Shown here: piece by piece, positions 1-8,706 of the stretch
How the letters are laid out: each line of letters starts with the position of its first letter
How positions within the stretch are numbered: the stretch's first letter is position 1
Made by a program: the position numbers and the translations under genes
The notes under the pieces: model-generated
What the model was told of the DNA's origin: nothing
Seen by the model: the letters and a program-made list of their open reading frames with translations, nothing else
The model's database searches: none
NCBI GenBank assembly: GCA_004557125.1
Contig: SFET01000012.1
Location: 40,668-104,667 of the forward strand
DNA: 64,000 nt
From: Clostridiales bacterium
GTDB taxonomy: Bacteria > Bacillota > Clostridia > Christensenellales > Aristaeellaceae
Direction of reading: 5' to 3'

Positions 1-200
1 ACCTTGTAGTAGCTGCCGTAGTCCACAATCGACTCAGCGCTGGAGGCCTCGAAGCGGTTCACGATGTAGACCGCATCCAGCTCGCCGCCGGAGCGCAGGT
101 TGACGTACACGATTTCATTCTTCTCCGCAGCCAGGGCGGAGGACATCAGGCAGAGCGCTGTCAGGCAGAGGGCCAGCAGGCCTGCAATCCACTTTTTCAT
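1..200 (-). CDS. Exported protein, N-terminal part only (runs off the left edge)
   Basis: Only the first 66 codons are inside the window. The protein begins with Lys residues, then a hydrophobic stretch rich in Leu and Ala ending in a Ser-Ala-Leu-Ala-Ala site, a clear Sec signal peptide cleaved by signal peptidase I; there is no lipobox Cys. The mature start (residues about 25-66) reads like a beta-rich extracellular domain, but I do not recognise a family. It starts only 6 bases after the stop of the upstream MMPL exporter gene, so it is probably the fourth gene of that unit and may be an exported partner. Function unknown. Confidence 0.75.
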   Translation of the reverse strand, partial: MKKWIAGLLALCLTALCLMSSALAAEKNEIVYVNLRSGGELDAVYIVNRFEASSAESIVDYGSYYK

Positions 201-206
201 CAATTA

Positions 207-2306
207 TCACTCCTTTTGCGCAGCTTCGTCATTGGGATCGATGCGCTGTCTCGCCAGAGCCAGCTTAAGTCCCAGGGTGGTGCGGCGGATCAGGCCGTCC
301 AGCAGGTACAAAAGCCCCGGCAGCACGAAGAACACGATGGCCAGCGAGTACAGCGTGCCCTTGCCCAAGAACATGCCCAGCTGGCTCAGCAGGCCGTGGG
401 TGGAGAGGTCGCCCAGCAGGAAGCCCACCACCGTCAGCGTCATGCCGGAGGTCAGGATGGAGGCGGTGACGGCGGAGACCGTGCTGACGATTGCGTCGCG
501 CTTGCCCATGGTCAGCCGGTACTCCAGATAGCGGTCGGTGAACAGGATGGCGTAGTCCACCGTTGCGCCCAGCTGAATCGAGCTGATGATGAGGTAGGCG
601 ATGTAGAAGATCGTCTTGTCGAAGAAGTAGGGCAGCGACAGGTTGATCCAGATGGCCGTCTCGATGGCCAGCACCAGAATCACCGGAAGCGACACGGACT
701 TCATCGACAGCAGCAGCACCACAAACACCGCGGCGATGGCGAGGAAGTTGACCTTGCCCATGTCGGCGGTGACGGTGGTCATCAGATCCTCGGTGCTCAC
801 GCCTTCACCTGCCAGCTTCCACGCACCGGGATACCACTTCTCCGCAACTTCGCGGACGCGGTCGATCAGGTCGAAGGTGGCCGCACCCTCGAAGTCCGCG
901 TCCACGCTCAGCACCAGGCGGCTGTAATTTTCCGACATCAGCAGCTTCAGCGTGTCCTCGCCCACAAATTCCGTGGGGATGGTGGTGCCGGCCACGTCCA
1001 CGTAGGACAGGATGCTGGTGACCTCGGGGATCGCCTGCAGTTCCTCGGAGAGCGCCCGCTCCCGCACCACGTCGCCCCGGGGCACCATCAGCACGTAGGT
1101 GTCGCTCTTGCCGAAGGTTTCCTCGATTGCGGCGGTGTCCGCGCCCAGCTGGGTGTCCGGACCGAAGATGTGGGCGGAGCCGTAGTAGTACTCGTTGCTG
1201 TTGGAGGCCCGGTTGGCCGGATAGATCAGCATGATAAAGATCAGCACCGCAGGGATCATCAGGCGGTAGACCACCTTGCCCAGCGTGCGGAAGGAGGGCA
1301 AAAGATACCGGTGGCGGGTCCTTTCCATTAATTTGTGGGTGGAGAGGATCAGCGCCGGGGAGAACACGAACACCGTGATCAGGCTGATGGCCACGCCCTT
1401 TGCCAGCACCAGTCCCAGGTCGGGGCCGATCTGGAACTGCATCAGGCACAGTGCCAGGAAGCCGATGACCGTGGTCAGGCCGCTGGAGAGGATCGATCCG
1501 GTGGACATGCACAGCGCCCACACCATGGCCTCGCGCTCGTCGCCGGACTCCCGCTTGCACTCCTCGAAGCGGTGAATCAGGAATACCGAGTAGTCCAGCG
1601 ACACCGCCAGCTGCAGAACCGAGCCCGCGGCGTTGCTGACGAAGGAGATTTCGCCGAAGATCAGGTTCGAGCCGTTGTTGATCATGATGGCCGCGCCCAG
1701 GCTGCACAGCACCACCAGCGGCTCAATCCACGAGGTCGTGCTCAGCAGCAGCACGAGGAGCACGAACAGCACCCCGAACACGGTAATCATGCGGATTTCC
1801 GCCACAGTGCTGGTGGTGGCCACAGCGGTGGACACCGCCGCACCGCTCATGGCGTTCTCGTCGCCGATGATGGCGCGCAGATCGTCCACCGCCTGCACGC
1901 GCTTGTCGTCCTCGATGGTCAGCGTGAACAGCGCGCAGCCGTCGCAGTAGTAGGTCTCCACCTCGTCCGCATCCAGCATGGCAAGCGGCGTGTGCACGTC
2001 CGCCACGTCGTCCAGCCAGGTCACGTCCGTCACGCCGTCCACCGCACGGAAGCGCTCCTTGTACGCAAGCGCCCCGGCGATGGACACGTCCCGCACCATC
2101 ACGCGGGCGTTGGGGATGCCGCCCTCAAACTCCTCGCCCAGCAGCTCCAGCGCCCGGGTGGACGCGCTGTCCGGCGGCAGGTAGTCGTTCATGTCGTAGT
2201 TGACGGCCACCATGCCCTGCATGATCGCGCCACACAGCGCCGCAAGGATAAATACGGTGAGGATGATGCGCGGATGATTGACAATTCTCCGATAGAAGCT
2301 CTGCAT
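207..2306 (-). CDS. MMPL/RND family membrane transporter
   Basis: A 699-residue membrane protein with the two-fold repeated RND layout: an N-terminal transmembrane helix (about residues 12-32), a large extracytoplasmic loop, a block of helices (about 170-340), then a second loop and second block of helices (about 515-680). The cytoplasmic-half motifs with Asp/Tyr in 'AVSLDYSVFL' and 'GATVDYAILF' are typical of the MMPL branch, which exports lipids or hydrophobic compounds using the proton gradient. It is preceded at 20 bases by a DUF308 protein and faces a TetR-type regulator, the usual arrangement for a repressor-controlled exporter. Substrate cannot be told from sequence. The start at 2306 is the first Met before the first helix. 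Confidence 0.9.
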   Translation of the reverse strand: MQSFYRRIVNHPRIILTVFILAALCGAIMQGMVAVNYDMNDYLPPDSASTRALELLGEEFEGGIPNARVMVRDVSIAGALAYKERFRAVDGVTDVTWLDDVADVHTPLAMLDADEVETYYCDGCALFTLTIEDDKRVQAVDDLRAIIGDENAMSGAAVSTAVATTSTVAEIRMITVFGVLFVLLVLLLSTTSWIEPLVVLCSLGAAIMINNGSNLIFGEISFVSNAAGSVLQLAVSLDYSVFLIHRFEECKRESGDEREAMVWALCMSTGSILSSGLTTVIGFLALCLMQFQIGPDLGLVLAKGVAISLITVFVFSPALILSTHKLMERTRHRYLLPSFRTLGKVVYRLMIPAVLIFIMLIYPANRASNSNEYYYGSAHIFGPDTQLGADTAAIEETFGKSDTYVLMVPRGDVVRERALSEELQAIPEVTSILSYVDVAGTTIPTEFVGEDTLKLLMSENYSRLVLSVDADFEGAATFDLIDRVREVAEKWYPGAWKLAGEGVSTEDLMTTVTADMGKVNFLAIAAVFVVLLLSMKSVSLPVILVLAIETAIWINLSLPYFFDKTIFYIAYLIISSIQLGATVDYAILFTDRYLEYRLTMGKRDAIVSTVSAVTASILTSGMTLTVVGFLLGDLSTHGLLSQLGMFLGKGTLYSLAIVFFVLPGLLYLLDGLIRRTTLGLKLALARQRIDPNDEAAQKE

Positions 2307-2325
2307 GCCGTTTCCTTTCTCCGCG

Positions 2326-2871
2326 TTATGCCGCGCGCCTGCCGCCGATGAGTGCGGTCAGCGCGTCCACCACCGCCTCCACGATCAGCGTGATGCCGGT
2401 GAAGCGCCAGATGGCCACCGTGGTGGCGAAGGGCCGGCAGAGGATGACGACGGCCAGTGCGATGGACAGCGCCGCGCTGAGCGCCGGCCAGCCCCAGCCC
2501 TTGCGCTCGTTGCGGATGCCGTCCACAGTCAGCTGCACCTTGCAGAAGCCGCCGAACAGAATGGCGACGCCATAGAGGGCCGTGAGCACCGGAAATGCCG
2601 CGATGACCTGCCTGGTTCCGGCGACGCACAGCACCCCCAGCGCCAGACCCATCAGGCAGAGCACCAGCGTTCTTTCCCGCTCCGCCACGGCGGGCGAGGC
2701 CTTGAAGTAGCGATAGCCGTTCATCAGCCCCCCCAGAATCAGCAGGATGCCCGCCGCGATCACGATGCCCGCCGTGAAGTAGACGGGGTTCACCAGCAGC
2801 AGGATGCCGATCAGAATCTCCAGTATGCCCATGATGATCCATTGAGACTTGCCCCTGAGTTTTTCCTTCAT
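2326..2871 (-). CDS. DUF308/HdeD-family membrane protein
   Basis: This 181-residue protein is almost entirely hydrophobic, with about six predicted transmembrane helices in pairs (for example residues 11-50, 69-105 and 125-170) and short basic loops. The layout and the opening 'GILEILIGILLLVNP' fit the short-repeat DUF308 family (HdeD-like), membrane proteins linked to stress in some bacteria. It sits between a small hypothetical protein and the MMPL exporter, all on the same strand with short gaps, so it is probably co-transcribed and may be an accessory to the exporter. Family assignment is good; precise role is not known. Confidence 0.8.
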   Translation of the reverse strand: MKEKLRGKSQWIIMGILEILIGILLLVNPVYFTAGIVIAAGILLILGGLMNGYRYFKASPAVAERERTLVLCLMGLALGVLCVAGTRQVIAAFPVLTALYGVAILFGGFCKVQLTVDGIRNERKGWGWPALSAALSIALAVVILCRPFATTVAIWRFTGITLIVEAVVDALTALIGGRRAA

Positions 2872-2896
2872 GTGTATAACCTCCCGTTTTTTGTCC

Positions 2897-3196
2897 TCAT
2901 GCTTCCCGGATGCTGCCGTGGAGCGCGTAGCTCCGCCCGCCCCAGTGCAGCGTAAGCTCCAGTCCGTTCCGGTCGATCCGGCCCTCCGCCGTGAAGGGCA
3001 GGTTCCGCATCAGTGTGCGCATTCGGCCCATCAGCGTGCACGCGCCGTCTGCATCCACGGTTCCGCATACCGGGTTGCTGAAGCTCATCAGCGACAGCAC
3101 GCCCCGGCAGTCCCCCGCGATGGCGTTCAGCACGAGCAGCCCGCGCTTCTTGCCCAGCGGCGCGTCCAGCGTAACCTCGTAGGTGTACTCCATCAT
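2897..3196 (-). CDS. Small hypothetical protein, first gene of the MMPL unit
   Basis: A 99-residue soluble protein with no signal peptide or membrane helix. I chose the start at 3196, where a GGAGG-type ribosome binding site sits just upstream; reading further up in frame would run into the regulatory palindrome. The sequence contains alternating hydrophobic and charged residues that suggest a small beta barrel, with 'TLDAPLGKKRG' near the start and 'HWGGRSYALHG' near the end. It resembles short proteins often found beside efflux genes, but I do not recognise a named family. Being first in the unit, it should be strongly controlled by the nearby TetR-type regulator. Confidence 0.65.
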   Translation of the reverse strand: MMEYTYEVTLDAPLGKKRGLLVLNAIAGDCRGVLSLMSFSNPVCGTVDADGACTLMGRMRTLMRNLPFTAEGRIDRNGLELTLHWGGRSYALHGSIREA

Positions 3197-3252
3197 GTCC
3201 CCGCCTCCCCTCGGATTGTCTGCGTCCACTCTAGCGCAACCGATTTTCGGAG

Positions 3253-3281
3253 GAAATAGACAATCCACCCCGCTTTGTCCA
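3253..3281 (-). promoter_or_regulatory. Candidate promoter of the MMPL unit
   Basis: On the minus strand TGGACA (3281-3276), a 17-base spacer and TATTTC (3258-3253). Both boxes are poor matches, as expected for a regulated promoter. The -35 box lies inside the palindrome at 3274-3294, so a bound repressor would block it. Inference from position and spacing. Confidence 0.4.
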
Positions 3282-3294
3282 GTTTTTGGACAAA
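3274..3294. promoter_or_regulatory. Palindromic operator candidate between TetR-type regulator and MMPL unit
   Basis: TTTGTCCA and TGGACAAA form a perfect 8-base inverted repeat around a 5-base centre. The size, about two helical turns, suits a TetR-family dimer. It overlaps the likely -35 box of the exporter unit and lies 40 bases upstream of the regulator promoter, so it could serve repression of the exporter and perhaps autoregulation. Confidence 0.6.
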
Positions 3295-3333
3295 TGCCTG
3301 AAATTGACCAACAGTCGGAGCCGCTGAATCGTA

Positions 3334-3362
3334 TTGACAAGCGGGTTTGCCTTTGATATAGT
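3334..3362 (+). promoter_or_regulatory. Strong promoter of the TetR-type regulator
   Basis: TTGACA (3334-3339), a 17-base spacer and TATAGT (3357-3362): near-consensus housekeeping sigma factor promoter. The regulator's start codon at 3400 follows after a short leader with a GGGAGGA ribosome binding site at 3382-3388. Confidence 0.75.
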
Positions 3363-3399
3363 GATGCAAATTGTAAAATGCGGGAGGATTTTCGATTCC

Positions 3400-4006
3400 A
3401 TGAAACGCACGGGCTCCTCGCAGGAAACGAAGCGGGCGCTGGCTGCGTCGCTGAAGAAGCTGATGAACAAAAAACCGCTGTCCAAAATCACGATCAACGA
3501 GATCGTGCAGGACTGCGGCTTGAATCGCAACAGCTTCTACTATCACTTTGAGGACATCTACGCGCTGTTCAAGTGGATGCTGGAGCAGGAGGCCGTGGAG
3601 GTCGTGAAACAGTTCGATCTGGTGCTGGACTACCGGGAGGCCATTCAGTTCGTGATGGACTACGTCAGCGAAAACAGGCACATGGTCAACGGCGCCTACG
3701 ACGCGATGGGCCGCGAGGGCCTCAAGCGCTTCTTCTACGCGGATTTCATCGACATTGTGCGGCTACATCGATGGCGTGGCGGCGCAGTACGGCGTGGACG
3801 TGGACGGGGATTACAGGAATTTCCTCGCCGAGTTCTTCACCGAGGCCATCTCCGGAACGATCCTCTCCTGGTGCGCAAGCGGCGTCAGCGACCTCCAGAA
3901 CCGGGAGCGGACGCTGCTCTATCTGGAGAACATCATGCACAGCATCGTCCCCCAGACGCTGGTGCTGCACCCACAGCCCTCCGCACAGGAGCAGGATTCG
4001 GTATGA
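3400..4006 (+). pseudogene. TetR/AcrR-family regulator, frameshifted
   Basis: The first frame (3400 to about 3757) gives a TetR-type N-terminal DNA-binding domain: helices with 'ALAASLKKLMNKKPLSKITI' followed by 'DCGLNRNSFYYHF', the signature helix-turn-helix of this family. The protein then continues in the next frame as 'GYIDGVAAQYGVDVDGDYRN' and ends at 4006, giving the C-terminal ligand domain of the TetR_C_8 type. Joining the two frames makes a normal protein of about 200 residues. The break is at 3757-3761, where GTGCGGC would be GTGCGCGGC in an intact gene, a loss of one CG unit. Natural mutation or sequence error cannot be told apart. The ATG at 3400 has a good ribosome binding site. 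The likely target is the divergent MMPL unit. Confidence 0.75.
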
Positions 4007-4091
4007 ACGCGCCTGCGCCTGGCGACGGTTTGCGAAGACAGACCCCAAGGACTTACGTCTTTGAGGTCTGTACGCGATCCCTGAACCTATA

Positions 4092-4133
4092 AAAGCGGCT
4101 GCCGCGAAACACAAGTTTCGCGGCAGCCGCTTT
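4092..4133 (-). terminator. Strong hairpin between convergent regulator and epimerase operons
   Basis: A perfect 19-base inverted repeat, AAAGCGGCTGCCGCGAAAC and its complement, around a 4-base loop. It lies 14 bases past the stop of the epimerase gene and about 90 bases past the TetR-type gene, so it can end transcription from both sides. The U tract is short on either strand. A second, imperfect hairpin with ACAGACC/GGTCTGT arms lies just left of it (about 4040-4073). Confidence 0.7.
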
Positions 4134-4146
4134 GGATGGCAGTTAA

Positions 4147-5016
4147 TCAGCCCCACAGGTCGCGGAGGAACTTCACGGAATCCGCAGCGTCCTTGTCGAG
4201 CTGCTCCATGCTTGCGCCCTTGGAGAGGTCGCGCCACACGCGGATGTCCTGGCCGACCTCGCCGCCCTCGAGAACGAAGGGCTCCATGACGACCTTGCCG
4301 TTGTAGCCGATCTCATGCAGCGCGTCGCCGATCTCCTTCCACGGCATGCGTCCGCCGGCGTTGGGGCAGTGGCGGTTGGCCTCGCCCACGTGCAGGTGAC
4401 CCAGCCGGTCGCCCGCCAGCTTCACGGCGTCGAAGAAGGAATCCTCCTCGATGTTCATGTGGAAGGTGTCCAGCATGATGGTCACGTTCTTGCGATCGAC
4501 CTTGGTGACGAAGTCCAGCGCCTCTTCACAGGTGTTGAGGATGTAGCCCTCGAAGCGGTTCAGAACCTCCATGCCCAGGGTGATGTCGTACTCGGCGGCC
4601 ATGTCGCCCAGGGTGCGGATGTTCGCGATGGAGCGCGCGCGGTCGCCGGCCTTGTCCAGCGGCTTGGAGTAGTCCGCCGGCCAGTAGGAGTAGAGACCGC
4701 CTCCGAGCCACTTGATGCCCGCAGTCTTCATCTTCTTGAAGATCGCCTCGTACTTCTCGAAGGCTGCCTTCACGATGGCGGGATCCGCGCTGGCGATGTC
4801 GTGGGCCTTGTCGGGGCCGTAGCCGCCGGTCAGGGTGATGCCCTGCACCTCGGCCTCGTTCTTCAGCTTGATCAGGAATTCGTCGTCCGCGTCCAGGAAG
4901 TGATGGCAGCCGACCTCCAGGATGTCAAAGCCCAGGTCCTTCACCTTCTTGACGTAGGGAATGTAGTCCGCCTGCCAAGCCTTCTCCCAATAGGCGTAAT
5001 AAATACCATATTTCAT
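4147..5016 (-). CDS. D-psicose (allulose)/D-tagatose 3-epimerase family enzyme
   Basis: A 289-residue TIM-barrel enzyme of the sugar phosphate isomerase/epimerase superfamily. The start 'MKYGIYYAYWEKAWQADY' and the motifs 'LEVLNRFE'-like (here MEVLNRFEGY), 'MLDTFHMNIEED', 'GHLHVGE' and 'VVMEPFV' are those of clostridial D-psicose 3-epimerases. The four metal and catalytic positions fall at Glu150, Asp183, His209 and Glu245, almost the same numbers as in the characterised Clostridium enzymes. It should epimerise free ketohexoses at C3 (psicose to fructose, tagatose to sorbose); the true substrate is uncertain because the family is broad. It is the last gene of the sugar importer operon, 43 bases after the second permease, so the imported sugar is probably a ketose or becomes one. 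Confidence 0.85.
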   Translation of the reverse strand: MKYGIYYAYWEKAWQADYIPYVKKVKDLGFDILEVGCHHFLDADDEFLIKLKNEAEVQGITLTGGYGPDKAHDIASADPAIVKAAFEKYEAIFKKMKTAGIKWLGGGLYSYWPADYSKPLDKAGDRARSIANIRTLGDMAAEYDITLGMEVLNRFEGYILNTCEEALDFVTKVDRKNVTIMLDTFHMNIEEDSFFDAVKLAGDRLGHLHVGEANRHCPNAGGRMPWKEIGDALHEIGYNGKVVMEPFVLEGGEVGQDIRVWRDLSKGASMEQLDKDAADSVKFLRDLWG

Positions 5017-5059
5017 CGTATTGACCTCTCTTCTTTCAGATTTGTGTGTTGGTTTGCCG

Positions 5060-6034
5060 TCAGCGGCGGCCCTTGTTCTTGTCGCGGTAGAATTTGTAGG
5101 TCATGAAGCCGAGCAACAGAACGCCGTACAGGGCCTGACGGTAGTAGCCGTTGATCCACGGAATCGCGGTCAGCCACTGGGAAATGACCTGCAGCACGAG
5201 CACCGCCGTAGCGACGCCGGGGATCTCGCCCCAGCCGCCGGCGGGGTTGCAGCCGCCCAGCACCGCGATCAGGATCGTCATCATGACGTAGGAGGAGCCG
5301 AAGTCCGCCTTGACGGAGGACACGCGCGACAGGGAGATCAGACCCGCGATCGCGCACAGCAGGCCGCCCAGCGTGTAGGCCATGGTGACGGTCTTTTCGT
5401 TGTTGATGCCCGCGAAGCGGGAGGCCTTCGAGTTGACGCCCACGAGGTGGACTCTGCGGCCGAAGGCGGTCTTGCCCAGCAGGATCGAGAAGAGGATCGC
5501 CATCACCACGAACACGATGAACGGAAGCGGGATGCCCAGAATGTCCAGGGTCGCGAATACGGTGAACTGCGGGATGACCTGGATCGACTGGCCGTTGGAG
5601 AGCACGATGGTGATGCCGGAGAACAGCTCATACGTGCCCAGCGTCGCAAGCATCGGCGGTACGCCAACCACGGAGACCAGGATGCCGTTCAGCGCGCCGC
5701 AGCACAGGCCGATCACCAGCGCCAGAACGCAGGCCACGAGGATGCCGAACGCCTGTCCCTCGGGGGCGATGGCGCTCATGGTCAGCGACGCGATGGCGCC
5801 GCACATGTTCGCAATGTAGACCGTGGACAGATCGATGCCGCCGGTGATCATCGCCATCGCCAGCGCAATGGACATCAGGCCGTACTCCGTCAGCTGCTTT
5901 GCCATGGTCTGGAAGCTGACCACGCTCATAAAGTTCGAACCGGAGGTGACGGTCGCCAGGATGATGAACACGACCAGGATGACCAGCATTCTCAGAAAGT
6001 CGCTGTTGATCTTGAGCTTCTTTGCCGTCGGCAT
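5060..6034 (-). CDS. Sugar ABC transporter permease (RbsC-like)
   Basis: This 324-residue membrane protein belongs to the branched-chain/ribose permease family (BPD_transp_2): many hydrophobic helices and the conserved 'GGIDLSTVYIANMCG' and 'GVNSKASRFAGIN' segments, the latter being the loop that contacts the ATPase ('NxxAARxAGI' in relatives). It follows another permease of the same family by one base, so the pair likely forms a heterodimeric channel. ATPase and binding protein are upstream in the same operon. Role: uptake of a monosaccharide, probably the substrate of the epimerase encoded next. The basic first residues and ATG at 6034 with an AAGGAGG site support the start. Confidence 0.9.
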   Translation of the reverse strand: MPTAKKLKINSDFLRMLVILVVFIILATVTSGSNFMSVVSFQTMAKQLTEYGLMSIALAMAMITGGIDLSTVYIANMCGAIASLTMSAIAPEGQAFGILVACVLALVIGLCCGALNGILVSVVGVPPMLATLGTYELFSGITIVLSNGQSIQVIPQFTVFATLDILGIPLPFIVFVVMAILFSILLGKTAFGRRVHLVGVNSKASRFAGINNEKTVTMAYTLGGLLCAIAGLISLSRVSSVKADFGSSYVMMTILIAVLGGCNPAGGWGEIPGVATAVLVLQVISQWLTAIPWINGYYRQALYGVLLLGFMTYKFYRDKNKGRR

Positions 6035-6035
6035 T

Positions 6036-7049
6036 TTAAGCAGCCTCCTTTCTGAGTTCCTTACTGGCCTTCAGGGAACGCTTCGCCTGGATCGCGGAGA
6101 TGGACGCGCCACCCACGATGATCAGACCGATCAATACGTTCTGCCAGTAAACGGACACGCCGATCAACGTCAGCGAGTTGGATACCATGGACAGCAGGAA
6201 CGTGCCGAGCAGGCAGCCGAGTAGCGTGCCGTGGCCGCCGGTCAGGCGAACGCCGCCCAGAACGATGGCCGCGATGACGATGTTCTCGCCGCCGTAGTAC
6301 TCCATGGGCGAGCAGTTCTTGCACATGCAGGCGTAGCAGAGGCCGCCGATCACGGCGATCATGCCGTTGACGACGAACACGCCGAAGCGGACCTTGTCCA
6401 CCTGGATGCCGGCGCGGCGCGCGGAGATCTCATCGCCGCCGATGGCGTAGATCGAACGCCCGACCATCGTGTGGCGCAGAACCAGGTAGGCCAGCACGTA
6501 CAGCAGGATCATGATCAGTATGGCGCCGTGCATCTTTGCGCCCAGACCCGTGATGCTGCTGCGCACGGTAAAGAGGTTCCACTTGGAGAAGCCCTTGAAC
6601 GCTGCCGGCACGTCGATGCGCACGCCCTTCAGCGCGCCAAAGGCGATGCCGTAGCAGATGGCGGAGGTGGACAGCGTGACGATCAGGGAATTGAAGTGAT
6701 ACTTGACGATGAAGAAGCCGTTGATGCAGCCGCACAGCGCGCCGATGGCCAGCGCCATGAGCACCAGCACGATCGCCGGAAGGCTGGTCACCTCGGCCAC
6801 CTTGAAGATGATGTAGGTCGTCATGCCGGCGATCATCGGGAAGGAGACGTCCGCACCGGTGGAGACGAAGGCGAGCAGGCCGCACAGCGCATAGATCGCG
6901 TTGACGATGATGGCGCGGGCCAGGTCGACCAGGTTGTTGATCGCGATGAACTGTCCGGAGATCAGCTGGATGATCAGCGCGAGAACCACGATGATGGCGG
7001 CAACGTAGAATTCGTTTCTGCCGAGGAGCCGTTTCATTTTCTTATTCAT
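6036..7049 (-). CDS. Sugar ABC transporter permease (RbsC-like)
   Basis: A 337-residue permease of the same family as the next gene, with about ten membrane helices, the 'STGADVSFPMIAGM' segment and the ATPase-contact loop 'GGDEISARRAGIQ'. It starts 13 bases after the stop of the ATPase gene and ends one base before the second permease, so all are translated from one message. Having two different permeases is common in rhamnose- and autoinducer-type importers (RhaP/RhaQ, LsrC/LsrD), less so in ribose importers, which usually use a single one. This fits a rhamnose-like or rare-ketose importer. Confidence 0.9.
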   Translation of the reverse strand: MNKKMKRLLGRNEFYVAAIIVVLALIIQLISGQFIAINNLVDLARAIIVNAIYALCGLLAFVSTGADVSFPMIAGMTTYIIFKVAEVTSLPAIVLVLMALAIGALCGCINGFFIVKYHFNSLIVTLSTSAICYGIAFGALKGVRIDVPAAFKGFSKWNLFTVRSSITGLGAKMHGAILIMILLYVLAYLVLRHTMVGRSIYAIGGDEISARRAGIQVDKVRFGVFVVNGMIAVIGGLCYACMCKNCSPMEYYGGENIVIAAIVLGGVRLTGGHGTLLGCLLGTFLLSMVSNSLTLIGVSVYWQNVLIGLIIVGGASISAIQAKRSLKASKELRKEAA

Positions 7050-7062
7050 TTCTTCCGCCTCC

Positions 7063-8553
7063 TCACATGATCGCCTTGGTCAGGTTCTCGACCGTCAGGT
7101 TCTTGCAATCGATCTCTCCGGTCATGACGCCGCCCCGCATGACGATGGTGCGGTCGCAAAGCCGGGAGACCTCGGTCAGATCGTCGCTGGCGACGAGGAC
7201 CGCCAGGCCCTTCTTTGCCAGCTCGCGCAGCAGCGCGTAGATGTCGTACTTCGCGCCGATGTCCACGCCGACGGTGGGGCCGTTGAGGATCAGGATCTTC
7301 GGATTCGTGGACAGCCACTTCGCCAGAACCACCTTCTGCTGGTTGCCGCCCGAGAGCGTCTGCACCGGGAGCAGGTGGTTGTCGGTCTTGACGTGGATCT
7401 CCTGGACCCACTGGGAGGATTCCGCAATCTGCTTCGGGGAATCCAGCGTCACGCCCTTGGTGAACTTGTCGAAGTTGACGACGGTGATGTTCTCCATGAT
7501 GGATACCGGCAGGAACAGGCCCTCCGTCAGACGGTCCTCGGGAACCAGCGCGATGCCGTTCTTCGTGGCGTCCTTCACGGAGGAGATGGTCACCTGCTTG
7601 CCCGCGCAGGTGATGGTGCCGCCGGTCGCCTTCTCGATGCCGAACAGCGTGTTGCACAGCTCGGAGCGGCCGGAACCCAGCTGACCGGTGATGCCCACGA
7701 TCTCGCCGGGCTGCACCTTGAAGGACACGCCCGCGAAGCCGGGGCCCGACAGGTTGTTCAGCTCGATGGCCGGCGTGGCGTCGTACTGGATGCGATCCTC
7801 GGCGTGCTTGTTGTCCACATCGCTAAAGTCGCGGCCGGTCATGTAGTGGGTGAAGTCCTCCTCGCTCAGCGTCGCCATGGGCCCGGTGTACACGGTCTGG
7901 CCGGAGCGCATGATGGTGATGCTGTCGGAGATCTCGTACATCTCATCCAGCTTGTGGGACACGAACAGGATGGAGAGTCCCTTGGCCTTCAGGTCGCGGA
8001 TGATCTCAAACAGGCGGTCGACCTCCTTGCGGGTCAGCGCCGTCGTGGGCTCGTCCAGGATCAGGAACTTCGCCTTGGCGTACAGCGCGCGGGCGATGGC
8101 GATCAGCTGCTTGGATGCGACGGGCAGCGTCTCGACCAGGTCGTCCAGATCCAGGTCCAGATCCAGCGTCGCCATGACCTTCTTTGCGATCTCCCGCTGC
8201 TGCTTATGGTTGTAGATCTTCTTCTTGTTGGAGATCACGGTGTTGATCGCCAGGTTCTCCTGCACGGTCAGGTTCGGGAAGACGGACATATCCTGATAGA
8301 TGACCTGAATGCCCTGATCGATGGAGACAGACGGCGAAAGCGCCTCATAGACCGTACCATCGAACTCGATGGTGCCGGAATCCTGGGGCTGGAAACCTGA
8401 GATGGCCTTGATGATGGTGGACTTGCCGCAGCCGTTTTCACCCGCAAGGCAGTGCACCTCGCCGCGCTTGACCCTCAGGTCGACGTTCTGCAGGGCGTGC
8501 ACGCCGCCGAAGGATTTGCACACGCTCTTGCAGTCCAGAATGTACTCAGACAA
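7063..8553 (-). CDS. Sugar ABC transporter ATP-binding protein (RbsA/MglA-like, two ATPase domains)
   Basis: A tandem ATPase with two nucleotide-binding domains. The first has Walker A 'GENGCGKST', a signature-type segment 'PVASKQLIAIARAL' and Walker B 'FLILDEPTTAL'; the second has the degenerate A loop 'GQLGSGRSE', signature 'LSGGNQQKV' and 'ILILNGPTVGVD', as usual for this family. I place the start at the TTG at 8553: a GGGGAGG ribosome binding site lies 8 bases before it, and the upstream in-frame ATG at 8577 would make the ribosome binding site part of the coding sequence. This gives about 496 residues, the family norm. It powers the two permeases that follow. Confidence 0.88.
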   Translation of the reverse strand: MSEYILDCKSVCKSFGGVHALQNVDLRVKRGEVHCLAGENGCGKSTIIKAISGFQPQDSGTIEFDGTVYEALSPSVSIDQGIQVIYQDMSVFPNLTVQENLAINTVISNKKKIYNHKQQREIAKKVMATLDLDLDLDDLVETLPVASKQLIAIARALYAKAKFLILDEPTTALTRKEVDRLFEIIRDLKAKGLSILFVSHKLDEMYEISDSITIMRSGQTVYTGPMATLSEEDFTHYMTGRDFSDVDNKHAEDRIQYDATPAIELNNLSGPGFAGVSFKVQPGEIVGITGQLGSGRSELCNTLFGIEKATGGTITCAGKQVTISSVKDATKNGIALVPEDRLTEGLFLPVSIMENITVVNFDKFTKGVTLDSPKQIAESSQWVQEIHVKTDNHLLPVQTLSGGNQQKVVLAKWLSTNPKILILNGPTVGVDIGAKYDIYALLRELAKKGLAVLVASDDLTEVSRLCDRTIVMRGGVMTGEIDCKNLTVENLTKAIM

Positions 8554-8612
8554 CAGTTGTTCCTCCCCTCTCCTCATTCACGGGAGTTGTAAGATTGGAA
8601 GTGCAGATATTG

Positions 8613-8648
8613 AAGAAACGCTGCCAAGTGCAAAACCACTCGGCAGCG
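8613..8648 (-). terminator. Intra-operon terminator after the sugar-binding protein gene
   Basis: On the minus strand a 12-base stem CGCTGCCGAGTG/CACTTGGCAGCG (one G-T pair) with a 6-base loop is followed by TTTCTTC. It lies between binding-protein and ATPase genes, so it should let only part of the transcripts continue, a common way to make more binding protein than transporter. A second perfect 8-base inverted repeat (GGTTTAAT, 8654-8661 and 8672-8679) lies just before it. Confidence 0.7.
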
Positions 8649-8706
8649 CCTCAGGTTTAATACTTAATCAGATTAAACCGCTGAATTGTGATTCCGTTGT
8701 CCGGAA

